DNA of 64,000 nucleotides, from positions 9,880,004-9,944,003 of the forward strand of contig OY979728.1 in NCBI GenBank assembly GCA_963855995.1. The letters run 5' to 3'. Made by a program: the position numbers and the translations under genes. Of the stretch, positions 21,916-32,914 are shown piece after piece. This DNA comes from Muricea muricata (Eukaryota > Cnidaria > Anthozoa > Malacalcyonacea > Plexauridae). Position 1 is the first letter of the stretch. The number at the start of each line of letters is the position of its first letter. The notes under the pieces were generated by a model, which saw nothing but the letters and a program-made list of their open reading frames with translations, searched no databases and had not been told where the DNA came from.

Positions 21916-24422
21916 TTATCGTACAATGGTTTCGTGTCTTGCGCGACGCGAGTTCCGCGGGTCTTCGATGACGTACTCGATTTCGTGACGTGACTTGAAC
22001 TGCTTTAATGTCCTCAGCGAAAAGCAGAGTGCTAAAATCTCCGGTACGGCATTAATGTCCCGGGGGATAGTTATATCCCCGGATAAAGCGTCCACGCTTA
22101 TGTACTCCTGCGAATTGTCGAGTTTAAATTTGTACGAAGTCTTGGAAGGCTGTTCGATTTCAATTCTCTTCTGACTTTCCAAGTGATAAAGATAAAGTTT
22201 CATTCTAGAAGTTAATGTGGCATGGGCGTAGCAAATGGCCCAATCGCGACGACCGCGTACCAACAACTTCGGGTCGTATCTAGTTTTGCTGTAAGGAAAA
22301 CCGTTGAGGCGTTTTGCGATCTGTCCTTTGAATGGCAGCTCGGCTTTGGACATGGAGTGAGTCGAGGCGATGACGCGACCTGTCAAGTCAGAGACTTCAA
22401 TAGCTAATAACAGTGACGACGTGGGCTCAGCGATTCGGCATCTGAAGATCTCGCTGCTACTGTACGAGTTGATACCATAGAGCGTAACATTGCACGGGCC
22501 TTCGCTCATGAAAGCAGGATAGATAGCAGCGGGACATGCAGTACCGGTCGCTAGGTCCGCAACTTGAACGACGTTGTCGTATTGGTTGACATGTAGAGAG
22601 TAGTTACCGGTCCTTTGCGGTGGCATGATCTGAAACGTCAGTGACACCTTGCCAGCGGAGTCGCCCAATGGCGGGATGATTTTAAAGTCGCGCTTAGAGA
22701 CCTTGGGTCGCGTGAAGTCATTCTCCTTGAGGACGGCCTCTAAGGATTCTGGGAAGAACAGTAAGGGAACGCTGTTAAATTTCGAGGTGTCCGCCAGGGT
22801 GACCCTGACCGTCAACATCACTGGTGCGTCTGCGTTGACAGCCGCTGAGGTGAACGTGACAAGACCGTCGTCGCAGGCATGTGATGACGAACCGGTTACG
22901 GTGGTGATGGTTTGGTCGAGATCGCAGTTTTGGTTATTAATGGATAAACGATAGGTGTTGTCTGTTGGGAAATCACTCACTTCCACTTTAACTAACTTCA
23001 GAGTGTATACAGGCGCGGCCAGGTTCTTCCAGGCGTCTGCGGACAGTGTGGCCTGCGGTTGAGGTGGCTCTCTCCTGACTGACGTACCTAACATAAACAC
23101 AAACAATTGCTGATGTTAAAAAAACGGCAAATAATCCAAACAAGATTTCTGAAGGAATTTTTCCAAGTTCATAAAGAAACTGGAAATTGCCTTTAAAACT
23201 TACGTTAATCTACGGTTAAGCTATCCTACTTTTGAACGACTGACTCCTGAGTACATAACACCACCTGACAAACAACTGTGCTAACGTGCAACGATAAAGT
23301 ACAACGAAGATTGAAGATAACGAAAAACATGCCTGTAAATTTAGGGGTTTTTTGCAGGTAGCTAAAAAACTTGCAGTAAGCCCTGCATGAACCACAATTG
23401 CCGTCCTTGCTCTAAACATGCACATTGCCACAGGGCACTAAAAAGATTTCCAATTTGGCCGAAAATTTTCATGTTTCAACACAAAATAATTGCAGAAGCC
23501 TATTTGAAACAGCCCATCCTGCTATGATTATTATTATTGAATGCACGGGAACCTTGAACGTTTGGGTACAAATCTTCCCAACTGAGACGGGAATTCCTTA
23601 ACTGAAACAGAGAATGCCATTTGACCTCATAATACCTGCAAGTACATAGTTATCCCCATACGTCATGGCCCAGCGTTCTTGCGTGATTGCGGCCGCGCAA
23701 ATGGACGGAGCGTCTCCACGGGGGGTGTGGTCCTCGTGGTCATGGTCCAATGTACCTCCGACTAGCCTGCTGCACTCGTTACGGTAGGCCAGCGGATGTG
23801 CGAGGTGCACGTGCCAAATAAAATCAATGTCGCACGTGGGAATGAAGATCTCGCGCGAGGAACTGGAGTGAAGTCGGATAAATTTCTTGTACCGTTTCAG
23901 CGCATTTCCGAGAAACTTTCGGTCGTAGTAATGCGGTAGCGAGACTTGGTAGTAGAAATTTCTCTGAATCACGGCAGCGCGGATGAGGTCACATGACAGT
24001 TCCGACGACTGTGCCGCCGAAATCTGGGAAACGAAATCCGGGTTGACGTCGAAAGGCTCGTCGGGATATAGTCGTTTCCAGACCTCCTGGGATTTTGCTA
24101 GCGCTGCCTTCTTTTGTTCTCCAGTAAAGATCTTATGGTCAATTATTTTCGACACCAGTCTCTTGCAATCGCTGTCGTACACACGCGGTGACAACATGTG
24201 AAGATGCCAAACCCACTCGACGTCCAACGGGGCGACTATTTGAGTCGCGTTCTCGTTCGCCGCCATAGGTAGCCACATGTGCTCATAACGCCTGATCGCA
24301 TTGGCCAAAAGTTCACCCCGATACAGGTTCCCTAAGCTGTCGACTTTTTGCAAAAAGTCAAGGTGACGAATGGCTGCCTCGACCAGATCGAGGTTTGACG
24401 ATGTTTTTCGCAATGTGAACAT
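21916..24422 (-). CDS. GRDP-like protein (DUF1399 type), paralogue 1, two exons
   Basis: Exon 1 is 24422-23636 and exon 2 is 23087-21916; the GT-AG junction (TACGTACTTGCAG / GTACGTCAG) keeps frame and yields 652 residues. The N-terminal third carries the two family repeats with aromatic/His motifs: APLDVEWVWHLHMLSP (about residue 70) and CDIDFIWHVHLAHP (about 200), each preceded by an RRYE or KRYKKF helix. The rest is beta-rich and contains RRDWAICYAHA, matching RSQRDWGIVVGR in paralogue 2. GRDP-like proteins occur in plants, fungi and some invertebrates; plant members are linked to stress responses, but no biochemical activity is settled. No signal peptide or clear membrane helix. The start fits: MFTLRK directly precedes the conserved region. 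Confidence 0.88.
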
Positions 24423-25446
24423 TGCTGGGTGCTAATAAAAACAAATTTTGATTAGAACTGAACCAGAACGAACTGAAATGTATTGTATGGTGTCGGAGAC
24501 ACTCTGAGTTTAAATGCCACAGGGTGAAATTGAAAAATATGCCTGACCACAATGTTCCTTCGATATTAATTAAGTAATCTAGATTGTAATCAAGATTTTT
24601 ATTGGGTCTTTGTGTTATTCAGCTGAAAATGATGCATTGTGGTAAAAATATGACTGACCACGGTGAGAATCGTCATCAGGTGGGCTTTCAGCTCGGTCTG
24701 TGAGAAGACAGACTCGGAACAACACTACGAAGATTAATTACGTCCGAGTTTATGAGATGAGTGTCGGCATCCAGATATGAAGTCCAGATAGCCACTTTGA
24801 ATACAGATTGTGAACACGTACGTGAATGTAATTAAAACCCAATTTCAATTGGAAAAAATTTTAATCACCATCTTGATGTACCATTATACTCGTGATTCAG
24901 CATAACTTGTGGCTCAAATTTCAAAGACAATTAAATTATACATAGATTAAAGCTGAATGAATCGACATTGATACGAAAGTAAACAATAGTTTTACTGCTT
25001 GATATTCTTTTCAAAAATTTAAATTTGAAAACAGGATTCCGGGGTTTTTTTTCACATCCTGCATTCGTACAAATTAATAGATTATGTCCAAAAATACAAG
25101 CTATTGTTTTAATCTTAACTGACGTAACGTACTTCGAGAAGGTGGTTAAAATTGTAAAAAAAGATAAACGAGGAATGCTAACAAGGCTGAAAAGCTACTG
25201 ATGGAATTGATAACATTGTAAAACAATGTTCCAGCACTTTCTCTCAATGGGCGTTTGAGCGAAAAAGAAATCACTCGAAGTAAAAAATTCTGATATAGCT
25301 AAATTACACAAAGTATTCGCAAAGTAAAATTAATGTGGCGAAGTTGTTGCCTTTGAAAGTTAATTGGTGCTATGGAGGTCATAAAGAACTTTCCAGGATA
25401 AGACTGGAATCATGACTGTAATCTACAAACACGCCAAGGCAACATA
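24423..25446. other. No gene seen
   Basis: Upstream region of GRDP-like paralogue 1. AT-rich, with no conserved exon and no strong repeat. The promoter should be here but no element could be named. Confidence 0.45.
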
Positions 25447-26619
25447 CAGGGGGAGGACCGAAAAAAGTGGCCCCCTATGAAGATAAGGTTTTTAGACTAT
25501 AATTGTGTAAAGCGTGCGGAAAACGTAGAGAAATTTAAAAACAGGACTGTACAATTACCAAACATGACCGAAGGACTAACACTTTTGAACCTCAAGTGTA
25601 ATTTTCATCACACAAACAGATAAATAATAGTATGTTTTGTGATTAAATTGAATAGTTCAAATGGCTTCCCATCAACCGTTGCTGCAGTTGTTTGGCGGTA
25701 TTAAAAACGTTTTCACGTAATGAACACGTTAACAACTCAACATTACGTCACATTTGTACAATTTACAATGCCATTGTCACATTAACTTAATTTCTCGTTA
25801 TCGTGTTGTGTCTTATTTTCAGTACTTTGTTGGCATTCCCTTCGATTTAATAACAGCTTTGCATCTACTACCCATGCTCTCCACAAGTTTTTTCAAGTAT
25901 TCGTCATTTATTTCGTTCCATGCAGTTTTAAGAATTTGGAAAAGTTCATCTTCATTCTTTGGTTTTCTATTTTTGGTCTTACGATTCAATTCAGACCATA
26001 AATTTTCAATAGGGTTTAAATCTGGTGACTGAGCTGGCCATCGCATGACATCAATCTTCTTATTTGCAAGATATTTGGAAACAACTCCACTTGTGTGTTT
26101 GGGATCGTTGCGATCGTTGAACTTTTCCAAATTCTTAAGACTGCATGGAACGAAATAAATGACGAATACTTGAAAAAACTTGTGGAGTGCAGGGGTAGTA
26201 GATGCAAAGCTGTTATTAAATCGAAGGGAATGCCAACAAAGTACTGAAAATAAGACACAACACGATAACGAGAAATTAAGTTAATGTGACAATGGCATTG
26301 TAAATTGTACAAATGTGACGTAATGTTGAGTTGTTAACGTGTTCACTACGTGAAAACGTTTTTAATACCGCCAAACAACTGCAGCAACGGTTGATGGGAA
26401 GCCATTTGAACTATTCAATTTAATCACAAAACATACTATTATTTATCTGTTTGTGTGATGAAAATTACACTTGAGGTTCAAAAGTGTTAGTCCTTCGGTC
26501 ATGTTTGGTAATTGTACAGTCCTGTTTATGAATTTCTCTACGTTTTCCGCACGCTTTACAAAATTATAGTCTAAAAACCCTATCTTCATAGGGGGCCACT
26601 TTTTTCGGTCCTCCCCCTG
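25447..26619. mobile_element. Tc1/mariner element rearranged into an inverted duplication
   Basis: The ends are CAGGGGGAGGACCG and its reverse complement, flanked by TA on both sides (25445-25446 and 26620-26621), the Tc1/mariner target duplication. The arms (about 25447-25945 and 26130-26619) are long near-identical inverted copies of the element's 3' part. Both arms encode the same transposase C-terminus (AWNEINDEYLKKL ... KSKGMPTKY). The middle keeps one stretch with DPKHTS and WPAQSPDLNPIENLW. The transposase N-terminus is missing, so the element cannot be autonomous. Confidence 0.9.
25819..26130 (-). pseudogene. Tc1/mariner transposase C-terminal fragment
   Basis: A 103-residue remnant. 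It contains NDPKHTS (the region of the second catalytic Asp), WPAQSPDLNPIENLW (with the third catalytic acid, Glu) and a typical C-terminus. The residue expected to be the second catalytic Asp, two before DPKHTS, reads Arg here, close to the rearrangement breakpoint. The DNA-binding N-terminus and first Asp are absent. Non-functional. Confidence 0.88.
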
Positions 26620-26680
26620 TAAATCCGGCATGTCACAGGGGAAAGCATCATTTCAGGTTTTCCTGCCAGTTTTTTTTCTA

Positions 26681-26920
26681 CACAGCAAAAAATGAACAAC
26701 CTGTTCTGGCCTGATGAAAACAGCAATGAAAAATGTTTTGCTGCCCACATTGTTCAATGTTGTCAACAATATTGTTCAACATTGTTACACCTGGTTGCAG
26801 GCTAATTCTGGCTCAACAATACTGAACAATATTGTTGACAACATTGAACAATGTGGGCAGCAAAACATTGTTCAATGCTGTTTTCATCAGGCCAGAGCAG
26901 GTTGTTCATTTTTTGCTGTG
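26681..26920. mobile_element. MITE, family A, best-preserved copy
   Basis: 240-base fold-back with ends CACAGCAAAAAATGAACAAC and GTTCATTTTTTGCTGTG, flanked by TA on both sides (26679-26680, 26921-26922). The terminal inverted repeats are about 90 bases. The TA flanks suggest a Tc1/mariner-type transposase moved it. Confidence 0.85.
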
Positions 26921-26925
26921 TAGTT

Positions 26926-29900
26926 AGGAGAGAATCAAAGGTGCTGTAAATTATATTATCAAAGTTTCTGTCGCTAAAGCTTTCTGGCATTTTACAATTG
27001 TTAACCTTTTTAAATGACATCGAAGTTTTCTGAGCAAAGCCTTTGGTAAGAGAATCTTTGATAATGTATAGCTACATCAGCCTTTGCGATTGATTTTGGT
27101 AATTGAGTGTAAATGATGCATGGGCAAGTCCGGGCATATTTTCCTACAATGGTAAAAAAAAACGGAACTCCCGCGACGAGCGAAACGGAACGAAACTCCC
27201 GCGACGAGCAAATATATGTTTTTATGTTAAACATGCAGGGGTCTTCTCAAAACAACCAAGGGCTTGGCAGTGTGTCTTTAGATTGTTCGTCTTTGCTATT
27301 CAATTGGATTCTTGTTTGTAAAGATGCAAAATATCCCATTTAATACTCAAGAAATGTCTGTATGATTCAGTCAATTTGAGCTAGAAACCTCAGATTCAAA
27401 ATTATTCAGTCTGTTGTTCCACATTCTCACATTCAAAATTATTTAGTCTGCTGTTTTCATGCTGCATGCATCCAAACACTATAGCGCATGTATCCTACGG
27501 GGCGGCATTCGGTGGTTCCCACAGGTTTCAATGAAGAAATTTACCACATTCACAATTTCACACCAAAGTATGCCGCCATGCAGCTTTCGAAAAAGCTTAA
27601 ACTTCGAAGCGGGTATTTATTTTCTCCTATAAACAAAATTCGACGTTCCGGGCAAAGGCCGGGAAGTTCCAGTAACGTAGGTTAAAACTATAATTTTCCA
27701 ACGAAAAGCCTCGGCTTTGAAACGCTGAATCTTGTTTAAATATATCGTTTCTGGTAGCGAAAGTTCTTATAACCGTGTTTTTGTGCTCTATTTTTTTTTC
27801 ATTTGTTTCATGCACTGACATTCTCGATGACAATTTAACTCCTTCAACTCAATTTATCTCAATTTAACTGCACTTTCTAGTCGTTTGTCTTGTGCAAGGA
27901 CACCGATTTAAAGATTTTGTTAGGCGATCCAGGCAACATGAACAAAATTTCACAACCAACTTTGCAAGTTTACTAATTAATATTTAAGACGCTCTCTTTA
28001 GCTGTGCCGAAAGATTCTGGTCATATCCTGGATCAAAACTTAGTCGATCACGGATCATGGGAATTGTCCATCTAACTCCTTTTAACCAATTTCTATACTC
28101 GTTTCTCTACAGCGGGAATACACTTAAAGATTTTATACCGCGAGAGCTTTAACGAATGTCAATTACAAGTACATAGTCACGAGTTAAGGGCGTTTTCTGT
28201 GCGAGTACTTCAACTGGTTAACAGCCGTTGGTGCCAGATTTTGAGACAATTTTTACTAAACCCTCGGTTATTGCACAATTAAGAAGTGTTTGAAACGCGG
28301 TTTAACGGGGTAAAATCGACACAAAATTATTTCTTAATCACTCTGGGTGCTTATTCGGTCTCCAGTTGTGATGTTGCAGGGAGTTCTTTCGCAGAGATTT
28401 GCAAGCTTGATTTTACAATTAGGCGTGAAACCAACGGGATTTGGTAAATATTTTTTATAGCATCGTTATGTCATCTGTAGGACTAATTAGGCATTCTGGA
28501 CACGTTTTAGAGCGCGATAGAACGCGAGGCTACACGCAAATCCTTATAAACGATACAACTCTTTGCCAAACCAATTCTATACGATTTGCATTTTTATGTT
28601 GTTTATGCATCGTCACGATACTAGTTTTATTTTCGTAGTGCGAGGCAGAATAAACATGCAAATAACACAAACTAATTTCTGGTAATTCGGTAATTTGTCC
28701 ATTGCGATTTCAAGGCCACAAGGCCTGCAGACCTTATTGCCCATCTTATTGATTTTCTGTGAATAGCGGTCGTGAAAACCTTCTTAAATCTCAATACAGC
28801 AAGACAACTCTTATTTTATGAATTTTATGAACACAATCAAGCATGCATTACATCTATCTTAAAAATTTAAATAGTAGTTTCAATTTCGTGATTAAATGTA
28901 GGTCTTTTTATAGCCAATTATATCAGCTATTTGTACTGTACATATTAGCTAGGTGCACCCAAATATAGCAAGGTGAGCGATACATATAATACAGGTTTTA
29001 CGAATTCTAGCCCAAGGTGGATATAAAGGCTAATGGGCTATATATGAAGATATTTCCTATCCAGTTTCCTATATAAAGTTTTTGTCAGCATAGATTCGTC
29101 AGGTAAACGTTTATTTTTTATACTCTCTACTGATGACGATATCATTCCTGTGACAGTCCGTGTGCTAGCCGGCAAGAAGTTAAAGATTTCGATCGTTTTA
29201 GCTCAGCATTTAAATGATAATACGTACATTTTTACAGCGATTTAAAGGTCTGTTGATTTTGCATTCTGACATCAGTTCTGAGCGCAAAAAGCAACCTAAC
29301 GACTTTTATAGCGAAGAGTCGTTCGCAAAAAGGCAGGCACGAAATGCGTCGATTGGAATACAATATCACAGACAAAGTTTGTTTTAGTTATGTGTATACA
29401 ACTGCTCTCCTTCCTAATAAACTATAGTCATAGAGCTTGAGAACTATTTCGGCAACTCGCTTAATATTGATGATCTTCGCGAATTTGTATAAATCGACAC
29501 CGTTTGGGCACCATGTGAGGACTATATAGGCGCATATACAGTGCAACCAAGCGAACCTACATTATGAAGCTGTATTAAAAGTACATATTAAAATGCATGA
29601 CAATTCTACCGACTATTTACAAACTTAATAAACTACACAAGCCAGTAACTTACTTAGTTTAAAAGAACTAACCTTTGGTACATAGGGTGCTTTGAGCAGT
29701 CGCTTTGGTTGATCCAAAAGACGCCAAAGTATTGGAGCACAGGAAAACTTGAGTCACAAGTTCGCGGGTCTACGAGAGCACAGTTGTTTAGAGCTTGTGT
29801 CAGAAATTGTTTACGAATTTAACCTGCTATAGAAGTGCGTGGGAGGCCTCGAACTGGTCTGCATAATTTATTTGCATGAATTACTTCATAGTATCAAAGA

Positions 29901-32414
29901 GCGAGTGTTCAAACGCATTCCTTCGCAGAAAATCTTAAGAGCGTTCGGAAATTTGGAACTCTGGGTAGTTGCAAATGAACATGCAGAGTTGCAAACGTGT
30001 TCACAGCGTTTAAACGGAAGATGGTAACACGCTTGCATAGATGTCTGTTGTTCACTTAAAGGATTTTCAATGCAGAATGATCTTATTTTAGGATACAAAG
30101 ACAGGGAAATGTTTTAAATAGTTTTGCTGAAATTACAATCGTAAGAAACGTCTGGAAACGTAATGAAGGTTTCGAAATGTAAACTACAGTATAATCAGAC
30201 TGAGGGGTGTTGGGCTTGAAAATGGTTTTAACCTGGTCGTGTCAAACTGGAAAGTTACAGGTGCAACTATAAATGAGCGAGTTTTAGATACGAGACTTGA
30301 CTGTAGGCGCAACTTAAAATTTATTTTTCAATTTATTAAAAGATAAATTTATTTAAACATATACCTACAAATGCGAGCTTGGCTTCGAATGTGAACACAT
30401 TATGGATGGCTGGACAGAATATCTGTTGCAACGCTGGGAAATCAAATAAATGATGAATATTTTACGTAAACAACTTTATCTATCGAGTAACCCTATTGTG
30501 CATAAGCATTTCAACTAGTCAGGGTCATTAAGTAATTCTGCTCTTCGTACGATTAGCAAAGGTATTTTGAGTGTCAAAAAATTATAACTACTGTAATTCG
30601 CAAAATCTTGATCAATACCAAGTACATATGCATCTGACAAGCAAACAGTCCAGCTTCACGAATCTGGTAGAATGCGGTAGTAAACACCCTTCGGGTAGGC
30701 ATCATTAGCAGCAGTTGATTAGTAGCTATTTTGGGAACATTTTTCTCCAAAATGACAATCTTTGTCTCAAACTCTCATAAATCTCAAAACTAAATCGTAA
30801 GGGGCATGGACTCACACCCTCTTTCCACTTCCGCCTATATTCTATTTTATGACCATCTTCAATTCGCTGCCCGCACTAGCTGGTGATTATCGTCGGCGAT
30901 GAGTTTGGAATTCCCAGGTGTGGTAAAATTTTTTATGGTGTTAGGCGATGGATACAATGTAATTCGTGGAGCACAAGCACTTAAAATTGGACTATTTTAG
31001 CAAAATAAAGCGACAATTTCATGGGTTAAGTGTGTATAACCTAATGTGGAATATGTCTGCAACGGTGACTGTTATGTTGGGAAAGAACCAACATGGATAA
31101 ATTCTGTCAAGATTACCAGGATACCTTTACCAACTGATCTTTTCAGCAATAGTGACATAAATGCAATTCCAAAAATTGATTACTAATTCGATTAAATCTA
31201 AATCATCTTCAGTATAGATGTAACTTTGGGTTTAAACAACGATGCCTTTCGTTTTTTCCTGAAGGATGGCAGGAAGTAAATGTGATAGAATGTTAAGTTG
31301 GGGGTAAACTTACACCTGCAACAGTCTGCTCGTTCTCATCATTATAAGCAGAATTTCATGTTAACTATGAAATGAACGAAATAAAACCGTGGGCGATTGG
31401 AGAATCCCAAGCCAAGGAATGTTTAATGACTAGAATGTCCATATTTTCACAGCCATGTACGTCAAATACGTTTCATTTCTATAGCAACAACGATAGCGTG
31501 AGCAATTTGCTGTTTTTAATAGCGTTTTAATGTAGCCTCGATTGCTAACAAAGATTCAATGGAATTTAGTTTCCATGCGCATCCGCGACGTAATATCCGA
31601 GTCAACAGGTGTTCCAGCGGGCTATTTTTATTCCGCCCACAGGAGGAAACGCCTGAATTTTATCGTGATTAAAGCGTTTGATACCAACAGATACCAAGCA
31701 GAGAAATAGCAGAAAAAATGAACGATTTCACACCGGGTCATCTTAATAAGTTGGATCTTGCTAGAAAACAACACAAATGTCCGCAAATCTGATTTCTGCA
31801 AGCATACAGATTGCATCGAAAGAATTGAGGAAAATAGTAGAAGTATTTGTTTCAATAACATGTTTAAAACAAGTTTTGATCATCAGATTTTGCTCGCCAT
31901 TCAGTGTAGTTATGAATTAATACAAAGAAACCACGATCATTCTGATTGGTTAACGCGAGCAAACTAACCTCAAGACTTATCTAAGATTTACTGGAAGATA
32001 CAACTTTCATATTGCGCGTATTAACTTCAGCGTTTAAATTTTGCGTAAACGATGACTGTCAAACTTTATCGTGAACAACTGATTTATGTGCATTTTGATT
32101 TCTCATTTCAATCCTATATTTAGTTTAAAGACAAAGTCCTGAAACGATTCTTTATCATTTTTTAAACTTCCTGCGTTTGGATCTGATGAATTGCACGTAT
32201 ATTACACCTGGGCAGGTTGTTCAAAAGTCGGTTAGCTTAACCCTGGGTTAGCGTAAAGTACGAATGTGATTTCAGGGAAGCTTGTTCGTAAGTTTAGTAG
32301 TATTTTTACACAAATCTTGTCTGGATGAATAGTAGTTTTGGTTTCTGAAGTTTTGAAAGAAACGGACATGTAGAAATACAGAAACTAAAACAGTGGGTTA
32401 AATTTAACCCAGAG
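26926..32414. other. 5.5 kb without a recognised gene
   Basis: Only short open frames with no family resemblance and no convincing splice-linked exon series. Small details: a twofold tandem ACTCCCGCGACGAGC at about 27166-27211, and family C repeat traces at about 27940-28080. Otherwise AT-rich sequence with few obvious repeats, in contrast to the repeat-rich introns elsewhere. Could hold regulatory DNA or lineage-specific non-coding transcripts. Confidence 0.45.
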
Positions 32415-32417
32415 TTA

Positions 32418-32731
32418 GGGCCTGTTCATATGGGAAGAAGTTTTCCAGGTTAGCGAGAAAACATTTCGACAAGTTTACAAGCGAGATCTCACCTTCTTAC
32501 GAAAATAGTATGAAAAGTTACCTTGCGTTCATATGAGACGAAAAGTTTTCCCGTTAACCGAGATCTCGCCTGTCATCAAGCGAGATCTTGGTCAACGGGA
32601 AAACGTTTCGTCTCATATGAACGCAAGGTAACTTTTCATACTATTTTCGTAAGAAGGTGAGATCTCGCTTGTAAACTTGTCGAAATGTTTTCTCGCTAAC
32701 CGGGAAAACTTCTTCCCACATGAACTGGCCC
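32418..32731. mobile_element. MITE, family B, near-perfect palindrome
   Basis: 314 bases reading almost identically on both strands. Left end GGGCCTGTTCATATGGGAAG, right end CATGTGAACTGGCCC type, centre near 32573. Internal words: GTTTACAAGCGAGATCTCAC, ATGAACGCAAGGTAAC. Flanked by TTA on the left and TAA on the right. The GGGCCTGTT end and three-base TWA flanks resemble PIF/Harbinger (Tourist-type) MITEs. Confidence 0.9.
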
Positions 32732-32914
32732 TAAAAAACGAATCACAAACAATGATGACTTTTGTTTCAAAAGTCCAATCACAAGCCTGATCGTTTTAGA
32801 TCGGTATTTACCCCTGGAAGATATAATTTTTGTTTTTAACCCTAGACGGTTTCTATACATCTAATTTCCTAGAAATTACGACCACACCAATCAATCAATC
32901 TTATAAAATTGTCA

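Noticed and set aside
25819-26130. Functional transposase gene
   Set aside because: Only the C-terminal third remains, one catalytic Asp reads Arg, and the arms are an inverted duplication.
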